Shown here: positions 44,815 to 56,038 of the stretch, one piece after another
Numbering within the stretch: position 1 is the stretch's first letter
How the letters are laid out: each line of letters begins with the position of its first letter
Assembly (NCBI GenBank): GCA_027924585.1
Contig: BSBM01000036.1
Span: forward strand, 3,713,001 to 3,777,000
Source of the DNA: Larix kaempferi
Lineage: Eukaryota; Streptophyta; Pinopsida; Pinales; Pinaceae
Length of the DNA: 64,000 nt
Direction of reading: 5' to 3'
Translations under genes and position numbers: made by a program
Notes under the pieces: generated by a model
Told to the model about the DNA's origin: nothing
The model's input: only the letters and a program-made list of their open reading frames with translations
Databases searched by the model: none

Positions 44815-45691
44815 TGTTGGCAGGCGGTTTGGATGAGTCAGCATCCCAGCATCGCGGATGTTGCACAAGGCCAAAGGTACCACGAAAGGAGGAAAGCAGT
44901 GCGCATGGCGATAGTACTTTTTGTAGTGTTGGGTCATTTGGACCGCGTCATGTATAGTTTTGGGTCATTTGGACTGCGTCATGGGTATTTTGGGTCATTT
45001 GGACTGCGTCATGGGTATTTTGGGTCATTTGGACCATATTATGTGGGTTTTGGGTCATATTTTTGTAGAGTTTGTTAAGAAGTAGTTAAGCGGTTGCCTA
45101 AGTGGACCGTAAATGTAAAGGCGCAAGCCTATAAGTAGATCTAGGTTTGTAAGTGTGGAGATATCTGGATCTGAATCTGGAGATAGCTAAAGACTAAGAG
45201 TTGATGATTGAATATCTTGTTGTATGTGGGTTTTTGCAGAGATAAATATGATGTGATAGAGTTTTTGAGCAGAATCCTTGTGTATTTTCCGTTTCTCTGT
45301 GGTAAATGCATTATGCAATATGAATCTGTGAATGATGCGATGTTTCCTTGCTGTGATCAATGCTTTACTGTTATATCTGTTGCACATTTATGGTTCTGTC
45401 AATGATAAGATCTGTTGAATGATGTTGCGATTATGCTTAATGCCTAAGTTGAATGCTTAGATCTATTTATGAATGTTGCAATAAGATAATCAGTTAATGC
45501 ACAACATCCTCCTTCATTCGGTGGAAACATGGTTCCGTCAACTCTCCCTTGAACATCTCAGGTGAGACCTCATCTGCTCTGCAGGTGTTGCTGGACAGGG
45601 TAAAACCTGTCTGGGCCGGTGCTCAAGGAGATCGCCGTGGTTTGGGTGTCGACAACGTGAGGAACCCCTGTCAACTGGGTTTGTGTCAACA
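44815..45691 (+). repeat. 5' LTR of gypsy element 2
   Basis: The LTR has a TATA-like CCTATAAGTAG at about 45126-45136. Upstream lies an array of four units of about 30 bp beginning TTTTGGGTCATTTGGAC (about 44931-45060) plus a partial unit. The 3' LTR has five units. Confidence 0.93.
44931..45062 (+). repeat. U3 tandem repeat, about 30-bp unit, 4 copies
   Basis: Units read TTTTGGGTCATTTGGAC then CGCGTCATG or TATTATG and end TATAG or GGGTAT. They lie about 65 bp or more upstream of the TATA box and may act as enhancer repeats. The equivalent array in the 3' LTR (about 56146-56310) has five. Confidence 0.88.
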
Positions 45692-45713
45692 AATGGTTCC
45701 GTTTCCGAGACCT
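45692..45713 (+). other. Primer binding site of gypsy element 2
   Basis: AATGGTTCCGTTTCCGAGAC follows the LTR end CAACA directly. It matches the element 1 site apart from a few C-to-T type changes. Confidence 0.68.
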
Positions 45714-45734
45714 AGCGCGAAGTGAAAGGAGGAT

Positions 45735-46217
45735 ATGTTGTGGAATCTGACGATACCGGAGATCCAAGATTGGTTCAACCTAAAGTTGCGAGAGATCGCT
45801 GAAAAATAAAATCAGAACCCTGGGTTGTCGACAGATTGGTGGTTGGAGAAGTACATCCATGACGGAACACACAAATATTTTTTCTGCAAGTTCCCAATCA
45901 TCCTGTATGAGTGGTTAGAAAAATTGACCTATCAGAAGAGGAACTTCCAAGGTGGTGAGCCGACAGCTTGGACCCCAGAACTGATCCAGGAGCTGCAGGA
46001 AGTCGACAACAAAGCATCGCGGGCTGTTGAGGTTTGGGTTGACAGTATACTGGAAGGATACATCACTGAGTTTGTGATTGATACAATAAAGTCTTATAGT
46101 GAAGCAGAAAGGGAATTATTCAACGGACCAAGAGGTAGGTTTTTGTTGTCGCTACAGTTGTCCATTAAAATTCTCATTTGCGAAAAGGGCATACTAAAGA
46201 TGCACCTAGACCAGTAA
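45735..46217 (+). pseudogene. Pre-gag ORF (element 2)
   Basis: The frame starts at the ATG at 45735 (MLWNLTIPEIQDWFNLKL), is broken by one stop near 45808, and continues open from 45825 to 46217. It shares with element 1 the segments VDNKASRAVEVWVDSILEGY and FNGPRGRFLLSL, and ends ICEKGILKM. It has no recognisable known domain. Its position before gag recalls the extra 5' ORFs reported in some Tat/Ogre elements, but I cannot show homology to them. Confidence 0.72.
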
Positions 46218-46480
46218 GAACCCTGGTGGGTGGAGGCTGTGGATACCGTGACAGCAAGGGTGGTGGTACATGGAATGATAAGGGGTAGATGGGTGCAGGT
46301 TATGACGAGACTGTGAAGGAAGCCGAGGAAGAGAGTGGTATTACATTGGGAGGAGCAAGGTTTCAATAGGAAAAGAGGCAGAGGACAGGAGAAGGTCCTG
46401 CTGCGATCAAAACGCAAAGCCACGAAGGAAGACCACACGGGACAAAGCGACCTCACAGTGCTTACAAGAACAACCAAGCT

Positions 46481-48020
46481 ATGCCCAGGATAGAGGCAGG
46501 ACCAAACCCCAGCAACAACATACCCATAACTCCGCTCACTATCTCTCAACCAATAAGAAATACAACTTTGACACCACCATGTTCATCAAGTCAACAGAAC
46601 TTGATTGCTAGTGGCTCAGCGACTGTAGGAAGGAAGCCCAGGATGGCGGGCGAAGATGCAAAGTTACCATTGTTCCACGAAAATGGAACAGATAATCCCA
46701 AGCAATACTGGTTCTTATGTGAAGCAGTATGGACTGTGAAGCAAATTACTGATGATAATGCCAAGAAAGGACAATTGGCGACAACTCTTCGGGGTCGTGC
46801 ATTAGACGGGTTCATGAAATTTGTGCAGGTTCCCGTAGGCGCTCCAAAAAATATGTTGGATGAAGTTTGAGCAGGATTGATTGCAGAGTTTAGAAAACCC
46901 AAGTCTGAAGCGCAGTAGATTACAAAACTAAAAGAGATTAAGCAGTATCCCAATGAAATTCTGTGGGATTTTGACCAGCGGTTCAAAACACTGATGGTAA
47001 GGGTTAGCTTCGACATGAGCAATGTCCAGCACAAAGATTGGTTCATCGCGGCATTGCTCCCTCACATTCGACTACCGCTGATGCAATAGAACATTACAAC
47101 GCCGAGTGAAGCCCTAGAAATTGTGATGCGATTAGAAGCTTCACCGATTGGTGAGAACACAGCTGGTATGTCGTAGATTAAGACACAGCTGGCCAACTTG
47201 ACAATACAACTGCAAGACCTTAAGAAGGGTAAAGAACATCGTGAAGAGGTGTGGTGTACATGATGTCGCGGAGAGGGGCATACTAAGGATAATTTCCCAG
47301 ACTTCCACAATTATCTGGTATCAGGAGAACCGAATCCATTGAGCGGCGGCGGTATGTCGTGGTGTCACATCTGTCAGGTATATGGGCATCGACATAACGA
47401 GTGTCAATACATGCAAAAGATGGCCACAAATCCGATGAATTTGTATTGTACCTTCTACAAATCTGTGGCACACGAAGATAAATATTTCCATGCATATGGA
47501 TTTCTTCAGGAGAGAACGTACGATGCATTCTATGTGAAGGAAGACCAGCATGCCGTACACCAACCGGAACCACAGCCACAGGTGGCTCAGTTGTTACCTC
47601 AACCGCGGGTGTAGTTTGTACCACAGCTGCAACCACAACAATAGTTTATGCCACAATATGCTCCGATGCAAATGGCTCCACAGCAGCCACAGTACATTCA
47701 GCAGCCACAGTACGTTCAGCCAGGGCAGTGTGTACAACTACAACCGAATCCCATGCAACAACAATTCAATCAACCGCAATATCAGTAGCAAGGGGGATTC
47801 TGTGGAAGATTCCAAGGTGGACATGGTGGAGACTTTGGTCATGGGGGAGGACGAGGAGGTCGTAGACCTGTCCAGTGTTATAACTGCGGAGTGTTGGGAC
47901 AATACCAGAGAGATTTCCCACAATTGCAGACACAGTGTACATTTTTTTTGTTACTGATCACACTGTCGAAAACTGTCCACAGTTGATTGCGCGACGGCAA
48001 GCGGGAAAGGTTCAGCAGTT
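46481..48020 (+). pseudogene. Gypsy Gag with zinc knuckles (element 2)
   Basis: The N-terminal linker is followed by KLPLFHENGTDNPKQYWFLC, AVWTVKQITDDNAKKGQL and RGRALDGFMKFVQVP. The rest of the Gag core continues to about 47140. Zinc-knuckle motifs, partly decayed, follow: WCT*CRGEGHTKDNF (about 47250), CHICQVYGHRHNEC (about 47368), CTFYKSVAHEDKYF (about 47450) and CYNCGVLGQYQRDF (about 47880). A fifth follows near 47930, split by a frameshift. A glutamine-rich segment lies at 47570-47790. Most in-frame stops are TAG where CAG would fit. Confidence 0.82.
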
Positions 48021-48559
48021 GCAGAACCATAATCAAGTGCAGCAACCAGTGTAGAATCAAAACCCGTCGCAAAACCAGAACCAGCGTCTGAATCAGAATG
48101 CCAACCAGAATGTGAACCAACCTAGGAATCCACCACTGAACCAGACTCAAGGTGCAACTATCGCGACAATTTATGCGAAGACGAGGACACAAGACGTTGT
48201 TGTCTCAGTTATCACTCGTGGAGGTGCGAGGACAGGAGAAGATGATCCACATCCACTCATCCGGTTAGCGGGGTAGAAGAAGGTGCAGTTTGACATTGAT
48301 GTCGAGCGTGATGCATTCTTTCAAACACGTAGTGCGATGGAAAAAGATCACGGTAAGACAATTATTTGTGGCATGCCCCCTGTTTTTTATTCCACTTCAA
48401 AGGCAGGTCCATCGCGGCAGTCTGGTAATTTACAGAATTTTTTTGAGAGTTGTTTATCGCTGGCAAGGGATCCTAATGCTCTTGCCAATATCGAGGGGCT
48501 GTTGCATCGACCAACATGGGACGGAGAGAATCTACAGTAAAATCCTTACATAGGCAGGA

Positions 48560-48955
48560 GACAGGTAAGGAGATGCGCATGAACATCCAGATTGGGGACT
48601 ATGAGGTTGATTCATTCATTCTGGATCTTGGTTCGGATGTCAACATCCTAACCAAGTAGGCCTGGCAGAATATGGGGATTCCAACACTGAGCTGGTCTCT
48701 CGTACAGCTCCGACTGGCTAATCAGACCAAGGTGACACCGATTGGGAGAGTTCCACGCCTTGTTGTAGACATTGAGGGGATGAAGACATATGTTGATTTC
48801 GATGTTATCGAAGTTGTGGAAGGGGGAAGCTCCTATCCCGCGTTGTTGGGTATTGGATGGGCTAATGATAATGTAGCAATAATTAACTTTAAGAAGCGGA
48901 TGATGACTTTTGAAAACCGCGACCTCGGAGTCATAGCTCCGTTGGATCCGGTTTA
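48560..48955 (+). pseudogene. Gypsy aspartic protease (element 2)
   Basis: The plus strand reads YEVDSFILDLGSDVNILTK (the D-L-G loop, about 48600-48655), a TAG where element 1 has Q, then DIEGMKTYVDFDVIEV and YPALLGIGWANDNVAIINFK. It is collinear with element 1, with higher conservation downstream of the loop. Confidence 0.83.
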
Positions 48956-49127
48956 AGGACGTAGGTATATTGAACCGGTAAAAGATGAAGTTCCCAGCGG
49001 ATGGGACCATGCATACAATATTTCAGAAGATTATATTCATCCGACTGCCGATGGTGAGATTAGGTGGCGCAGCTCCAGCTCTGCGTCTTCCGACTCTGAT
49101 GATGCTTTAGAAAATTGGCAAAATCGC

Positions 49128-49700
49128 TTGCATGAGGTGTCACTCCGCAAGTGTGGGTTGATCACGCAGTCATTATGTCGTGTTGCTACTGAAGCTTTTG
49201 CACTGCCAGTATATGAAGGGTTGCCCGGATTGTATGAATTTCTCATGGCATTTGAGGAAAAGGTCTCGGAACCACAGCGATTGCTGGCATTGGAGGAAGC
49301 ACTAAAGGCTGCTCCAGCACGATGGTGGGAGACCCATAAGAAATCGATTGTTGGGTGTTCGCAATGTCGAAGATTAATGATGGTTCGCTTTGGCGACACC
49401 GAAGTTTACCACATAAGGAAATACGATGGACGGAATGACCTTGGAAGTCATTTGATGGAATGTCAAATGTTGTGGCCATCGCGACCAAGGGATGAGAGGG
49501 TCCATGCCTTTGTCCATACTTTGGATGAGATGTCATGATCATGGTATACTGCAGCTAAATTGCGAGGGGATATTACCACTTGGTTAGAGTTGACAGTTTG
49601 TTTTACTCATACTTTTAGCTTCACGGATTCCAACCTCGATGTCCATAATGTTTTGCAGCTCATCTGGGATGTTGTTCTTAAGGTTGTTCCAGTGGCATAT
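49128..49700 (+). pseudogene. Second Gag-like domain between protease and RT (element 2)
   Basis: The frame reads IRKYDGRNDLGSHLMECQ, ERVHAFVHTLDEMS, a TGA where element 1 has W, then SWYTAAKLRGDITTWLELTV and CFTHTFSFTDSNLD. It is the same retrotrans_gag-like pattern as in element 1. It is followed by YNITGEPEDGDD and the RT N-terminus. Confidence 0.75.
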
Positions 49701-49959
49701 CCTGCGGATCCGCATATGCACTGTAAGATGCAATCAATGATGGAATGTTATAATATCACTGGCGAGCCAGAGGATGGTGATGATCTGCAGAATGTCAATA
49801 TTATGGAATCAGAAGGCAGTCGTGATGTGGTAGATCCTAATGCACCGACAGATCCAATCAGCTAGCCGCTAAAGCTCTGAAAAGTCAACATCAGGATAGA
49901 AGCGAACCCAAAGTTTGCGAATGTAGTCACGAACTTGTTGCATGAGTTCCAAGACTTGT

Positions 49960-50870
49960 TCCCTACGAAGTTTTCTGAGATGAAGGGAATCTTGGGGGAT
50001 TTGGGGGAGATGAAGATCCCGTTGAAACCAGATGCAAAATCAATAAGGCAGTGACCGTACCGACTGAATCTGCGCCATAAGGAAAGGTTCAAAGTATAAC
50101 TTGATCACATGTTGGATGTTGGCATTATTGAACTGGTTGAGTTATCAGACTGGATTAGTCCTATGGTGGTGCAGGACAAGAAGACAGGTGAAGTGCGCAT
50201 TTGTGTTGACTTGTGAAAGTTGAATGATGCATGTCTGCATGATCCATTTCCGACCCCATTCACTAATGAGGTGCTGGAGGGCATGGGTGGCCAAGAGATG
50301 TATTCTTTCACATATGGGTTCTCTGGCTATCATCAGATCATAATCGCGAAAGAAGACCGCCACAAGACAACCTTTGTGACAGAATGGGCTGTTTTCAGTA
50401 CACGGTGATGTCGTTTGGGTTGAAGAATGCACCTGCGATATTCTCTCGAGTTGTTGTTGCTGCTTTCAAGGATTTCATTCAGAAGATTTTGTAGGTGTAC
50501 ATGGATGACTGGACAGTCTATGGATTGATCAACGATCATCTGGAAAATATGCGACTGATGTTGGAGCCCTGTCGATAGCATCAGATATCGATGAACTTGT
50601 AGAATTGCATCTTTTGTGCACCATTTGGGATATTATTGGGTCACATTGTTTGCAAGTAGGGATTTTTGGTTGACCCAGCAAAGATTGAGCTCATTCTGAG
50701 CTTAACACCGCCGAATAATGTCATCGACGTTGGGACACACTGGGTACTATCGCAAGTTCATCCGGGTTATGCAGCGATCACGGCCCCTATGGAGAAAATG
50801 TTGAAGAAGGATGTGGTATTTCAATGGAGACCTGAATATCAAGTTAGGGTTGTACGTTGAAGGCTAAGAT
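49960..50870 (+). pseudogene. Gypsy reverse transcriptase (element 2)
   Basis: Segments FPTKFSEMKGILGDLGEMKI, LDHMLDVGIIELVELSDW, VRICVDL, and GFSGYHQIIIAKEDRHKTTF lead to VYMDDWTVYG (about 50497-50526). YRKFIRVMQ-type sequence after that is in a shifted frame. Stops and shifts are frequent, often TAG or TGA at positions where element 1 has Q or R. Confidence 0.88.
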
Positions 50871-50879
50871 GGCTTGAGC

Positions 50880-51245
50880 GCCAATACTGGTATTTCCAGA
50901 GTAGAGCAAGGAATTCCATGTCCATGTAGATGCATCGTCGATCGCGCTGGGAGTAGTGCTCGCGCAACCAGGGGAAGGGAATCTATATCACCCAATTGCT
51001 TTTGCGAGTCAGAAGTTGTCGTATGCAGAGAGGAACTATACAAATACAGAGAGGGAAGGTCTAGAGATGGTATATACGCTGCAGAAGTTTAGGAATTACC
51101 TATTGGGTGGTCACTTTAAGATGTTCACAGACCATTCTACACTAAAATATCTAGTCAATAATCCTGTGTTGGGGGGGAAGATATGTCGTTGGCTACTTCT
51201 TTTTCAAGAGTTTGATTTTGAGGTGATTGTGAACCCAGGACGCTT
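50880..51245 (+). pseudogene. Gypsy RNase H (element 2)
   Basis: Collinear with element 1. A shifted frame gives the HVDASSIALGVVLAQP region, followed in 50956-51534 by HPIAFASQKLSYAERNYTNT, REGLEMVYTLQKFRNY, and HFKMFTDHSTLKYLVNNPV. The middle E and last D of the catalytic set are visible. Confidence 0.88.
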
Positions 51246-51249
51246 GAAT

Positions 51250-52608
51250 GCGGGGCCATATCATCTATCGCGGATTGAGACTGGGGAGGAAGCAACCAAC
51301 ATTGAATATGGGTTTCCAGATGCGCAACTCTTCAGGGTTGACATCGCTGATGACTACTATGAAGAAATCATTCATTTTCTGGCGACAGGAACCACACCAG
51401 AGAGGTTCACCACCAGTCAGAAGAAACAGCTGGTGGTCAAGGCTGCAGATTTCCAGCTGATTGCAGGACAATTGTACAAACTGGGATCAGACGAGATCTT
51501 GAGGCGTCGTGTCCTGCCTCATGAGCAAGGGTAGATCTTGTCGGAAGCACATGCAAGAGTAGCTGGTGGGCACTATGGAGGTCGTGCAACTGCCAGAAAG
51601 GTGCTTCGTGCGAGGCTTTGGTGGCCCACACTTCACAATGACGTGACATATTATGCGTGAACCTGTGATGTCTGTCAGAGAACTGGGAAACCCTACAGGA
51701 TGGATGAGATGCCACTAATACCTCAAGTGACCCTGCAGCCATTTGACAAATGGGCAGTGTATTTCGCGAGCCCTATCAACCCACCCGAAAAGCGCACTGG
51801 TGCACGATACATAATCACAGCAACAGATTATTTGACAAGATGGGTGGAGGCTGCATCAGTCGTAGATTGCACCGCTGCAACAACAGCGTGATTCTTGTTC
51901 GAAAACATTGTCACTCGGTTCGGCTTCCCGAACATATTGATGAGTGATCAGGGCAGTCATTTCATCAATCACACAGTCAGCGCATTGACAACGGAGCTTC
52001 AGATACAGCATAAGAAGAGTATGCCATATCATCCGTAGGAAAATGGTATAGTGGGAGCTTTCAACAAGGTATTGGAGAATGCCCTAACAAAGGTTTGTAA
52101 TGCGAACCACGACGGATTGGATTTGAAGATTCCAACAGTCTTGTGGGCATATCGTACCATTTGTAAAAGGTTGACAGGACAGACAGCCTTCAAATTGGTG
52201 TATGGAAAAGAAGCGATTATGCCTATGGAGTACATTGTTCCGAGTCTACGCATAACGGCAGCGACAGGAATGAATGATGTGGCAACGTTGACAGAACGTT
52301 TGGGGCAGCTAGTGCAGCTTGAGGAAGACTGATTTATCGCAGGTTTTCACCAAAGTGTGGAGAAGGATCGACAAAAGGCTTGGCATGATCGCCATATCAA
52401 AAACAAACAGTTTCAGCAGGGTGACTTGGTGTTGTTATATGACAGCAAGTTTATGAAGCATCCAGTGAAATTGCAGATGCATTGGCTTGGTCCATATCGC
52501 ATCAGTAGGATCACTTCAGGAGGCACAGTATAGCTGCAGCAGTTAGATGGAGCAATGCTCCCAAAGTTGGTAAATGGTAGCAGGTTGAAGCCCTACAAGA
52601 CGAGCTAG
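51250..52608 (+). pseudogene. Gypsy integrase (element 2)
   Basis: The zinc domain GGHYGGRATARKVLRARLWW is followed by C..C spacing, [20 protein letters not shown] (the first catalytic D is changed to Y here), LMSDQGSHFINH (second D) and YHP*ENGIVGAFNKVLENAL. In that last segment the catalytic E of the family is read as G. The C-terminal module ends [14 protein letters not shown]-type and finishes near 52608. Two catalytic changes plus several stops make it inactive. Confidence 0.88.
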
Positions 52609-53000
52609 GAGTAGCGCGATGCCTGAGTTGCATCGAAAAAAAAATGCAGGATGTTAGGTGGCAGGATGGCGCACCAGCAGGGACCGAATGCGCAAGTTGG
52701 AACGCTTGTACCATAGTTTAGGTGCTGGGTCGCGACCTGGTCAAATCAAAAATAAATGCATGAAGTTAAAGATAGTTAATTACCGACGCGTGATGAAATG
52801 ATCGACATTAATGGAGAATTCAGCCGTTGGATTGACAGAATTGACGGCGGATTTGGATAATTAAGGAATGATTTGGTCATGATGAATGGTTTGATTTGGA
52901 AATGATGGTTAAGGACGCAATTCAGCACTAGAAGAAGGGGCAGACTCTGGTCGGAAGGGACCATTGTGCAGAGCAAGCAGTATAGTTCAGTGTTTCATCG

Positions 53001-55998
53001 TTGAGCTGCATTGCCGAGTTAAGTGTCATGTGGTTGCTTGCAGTGAGTTGTGCACATTGCTCAGTGTCGGAGGGTGAGGAACTATTGAGACGAGAGGGGC
53101 CCTGGTGCGGCATGTCGAGTGCACCTGTGGTTGAATTATCCAGTGGTGTAGAGTCAGCAGCTATGCCCGTAAGCATTGAAGAAGAAGTCACCAGCATGCC
53201 AGGTGGATCGGCATTCACAGGTATCCCAAAAAAGCGGAGGGGGGGTCAACATTTCGAGTCCCCGCAGAGCAAACGGAAACTAAGATCATCCACAACTGTT
53301 GTGGAGGAGGTCCAAGCGGAGGTGGGACAATAAAGCCACAGAGTTGAAGATTCAGCTGCTTGGGCAGGGATATCTACTGCGGATATCCCTGGGTATGTTC
53401 CCCCCTTTCGACCTAGTATACCTCTCCGAAAGCCCACAAAGAATTAGAAATACCCAGTGCGGATGCCAACGCTGCCAGCAGGAATGGAGTGCTCAGTCGA
53501 TATTGTGCCGACATTGATGCGCCTAAAATACGATGACCATGACATGGTGGCATATAAGGAAATTATGTTGGATCCCTATGTGTCGGGGACACAAATTAGC
53601 CGTAATCCGATTCCGCAAGATTGGGTGTGTGGGTTGGACCAAGCGGGATTGCTCAGACTCATCAACATGCCCCAATTTGGGGGATTTCCAGAGGTTAATG
53701 CTTGTGTGAAGCAGTTGCTGGCTGCTTCCATGGTGGCACATTGTGGTTGGACAGAGCTATTCCAATCACTGTTGATTTAATTGTTGAGATCACTGGGTTG
53801 TCGAAGGATGGAGTGGACCCTTCGCAATACCTCAGAGGGAAGGAGAATGATGAGAAGAGGGTTGCACAGTTGGTGCTGCGTTACGGCTTGGAACATGATG
53901 GCTGCACCTACCGCACTAGAAGTATTAATGATCAGGCAGTCCTCACTGGTGCAAAGATACTATGTTGCAAAGTGGTCTAGAAGAATCGACCCAACCAGTG
54001 TAATTCGAGGGTCATGGTGTGTGCAAAGCAGTGCACAGAAGGCGTACAGATGAACTGGTCACTATGTTTGTTGAACCAGTTGGCGGAGGATGCATCAGTT
54101 GTCCAAGATGGGAAGGGATCATTCACGTATAGTTGGCTCCTGATTTTGATCGCGCTTGTCACCTGGAAGGAGCTTGACACTTACCAGGGCATGGAAGTTG
54201 ATGCCACGAAAGACCGTAAGGGTGCACGCTATCAGAATCTGTGGTGGGTGCAATAACCCAAGCGCCTTAAGGAATGTGCAATGTAGTTTTGGCTCTATTG
54301 GGAGATTCTACAAGCAGCAGCGACGAAGGTGCCTCACTTATCTAAAGAATTCATGGCAAAATACAAGCTGATTGCGATGTTTACGATATGGCCTCATGCT
54401 ATTCATGTGCAAGCATGGCGTGACCCTGCAAAGCAATGGTTGCTGACACACTACAAATTGTCCGAGGAGGATCTAGATGGCATTGTCAATGATTGGCCTA
54501 TCGAATGGCGAGAACCAGTTAGTCTGGTAGAGATTAAGGTGGCACCACCAGCGACGGGCCCAGATGATCCATTGTCTGAGAAGGACTAGCAAAGTCACCA
54601 TGACTCGGATCAGGAATCAACAAAGACACCCATGGATGATGATATCGACCACGACCTTGAGGAAGGAAGAACGAAGGCACGCTACGAGAATGCGACGATC
54701 AGTGGGGCCTCTCCAGCGACAGAGGCGCAGTTGGGAAGACTTATAGCGGCTGTAACTAATGCAACAAATGTGGCAACTAGAGCAATGACGACTCAGCCGA
54801 AAGCAAGTTTCAAAGAGGTAAACGTTCGCCTTGATTCTTTATGTGATATTGTTTTGCAATGAGTACCAGAGGTAGCAACTGTGCAGGTAGTTGGCACAAT
54901 CAGCACTGAGCCACGGGTTCAGAATGTGAACATTCCCCCGATTGCGATTGTGACTGAAAATGAGGCTCTCCAGGTCATGCTGCAGCAGTTAGAAATTTTG
55001 TCTATTAAAATCAATGGGTTGTCCACGAAGGAGTTGACGGATGTGCAGGCGATGGCCATCCGGGAAATGGTGGACAAGATACAAGAGATCAACGGTCAGT
55101 TCCTGCGATTGTAGGCAAACGAGGCAGCGGCCCAGCAAGAGGTCACAGACTTAAAGGGAAAGGCAGTAGTGGCACGAGAGGTCGTCGACGAGTTGGAGGA
55201 TAAGCTAGAGCAGCTGAGTGCTGAGAAGGCTCGAGTGATAGCGGAGTTGAAGAAAGAGCAGGATCGCTTAATAGTGGAGAAATCCAACATGTGGGATAAC
55301 AATGTGCGATTGGAGGCAGTAGTTTCTGAAGCATGTCAGCATGTAATGGAGCCCACCGCGCAGTTGGATCAGATTGCAAGAGCGCAGCGAATTGGGCCTG
55401 TCATCACCCAACTACAGCATGACAATGCGGATTTAGCAGCTCTGAATAAACCTGGCACACCACCGGAGCAGGTAGATGAACGGAAATGCACCATCGAGGA
55501 GTTGGCAATGCAGATGGGTGAGATGGAATAGGAATTTACAAAGATCATTGCAGAGACCGCACATTTTTGTGGCAGCATGGTTCAGGATGAACAGTTAGAA
55601 CAGCTGACAAAACTGCGGCAAGAAGCGGAAGGGAAGTTGGAAACACTGAAGGTGTCAATTAGAACACTGCCACCAGTTGCTCAGGTCACTAAGTCAGTAG
55701 AACTGAAAGAATTGCAGCAGTGCGTCGCAAAGGCCGAAGAGCGTCAGAAGAAGCGCAACGCACAGCTGGAAGAGTTCCAGGAGGTTGGCAGATAGTTTTT
55801 GCTCAAGGCAAGTTCTGCACTACAGGGTATGCAGGAGGGTCGTCGGCAAGTTGCAGAGAAGATGACTGAGCATCCATCCACGCAGGATGTGACAGAGAGC
55901 CAGGCGGTGGCCATGGCAGTGAAGGAGTAGGTCAAGGAGGTCAATCAGCAGTACGAGGACTTCAGGCTGAATACCAATGAGTACACCATGTCCAATTG
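53001..55998 (+). pseudogene. Long 3' ORF between integrase and 3' LTR (element 2)
   Basis: A frame from 53001, with a shift near 53740, runs to the stop at 55998 and is broken only by about ten stops, mostly TAG. This is about 1000 residues. It has a basic, nuclear-signal-like stretch (PKKRRGGQHFESPQSKRKLR) and a globular part with QDWVCGLDQAGLLRLINMP and AIPITVDLIVEITGLSKDGV. A proline/acidic linker and a long heptad-rich region (VVDELEDKLEQLSAEKARVI, LTKLRQEAEGKL) follow, likely a coiled coil. The AIPIT...ITGL pattern recalls plant transposon-associated domains in extra ORFs of Tat-type elements, but I cannot confirm a family. Element 1 has no comparable ORF. Confidence 0.7.
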
Positions 55999-56038
55999 AC
56001 GTGGCTCGAGGGCGAGCCACAAGATTGTGTTAGGGGCC

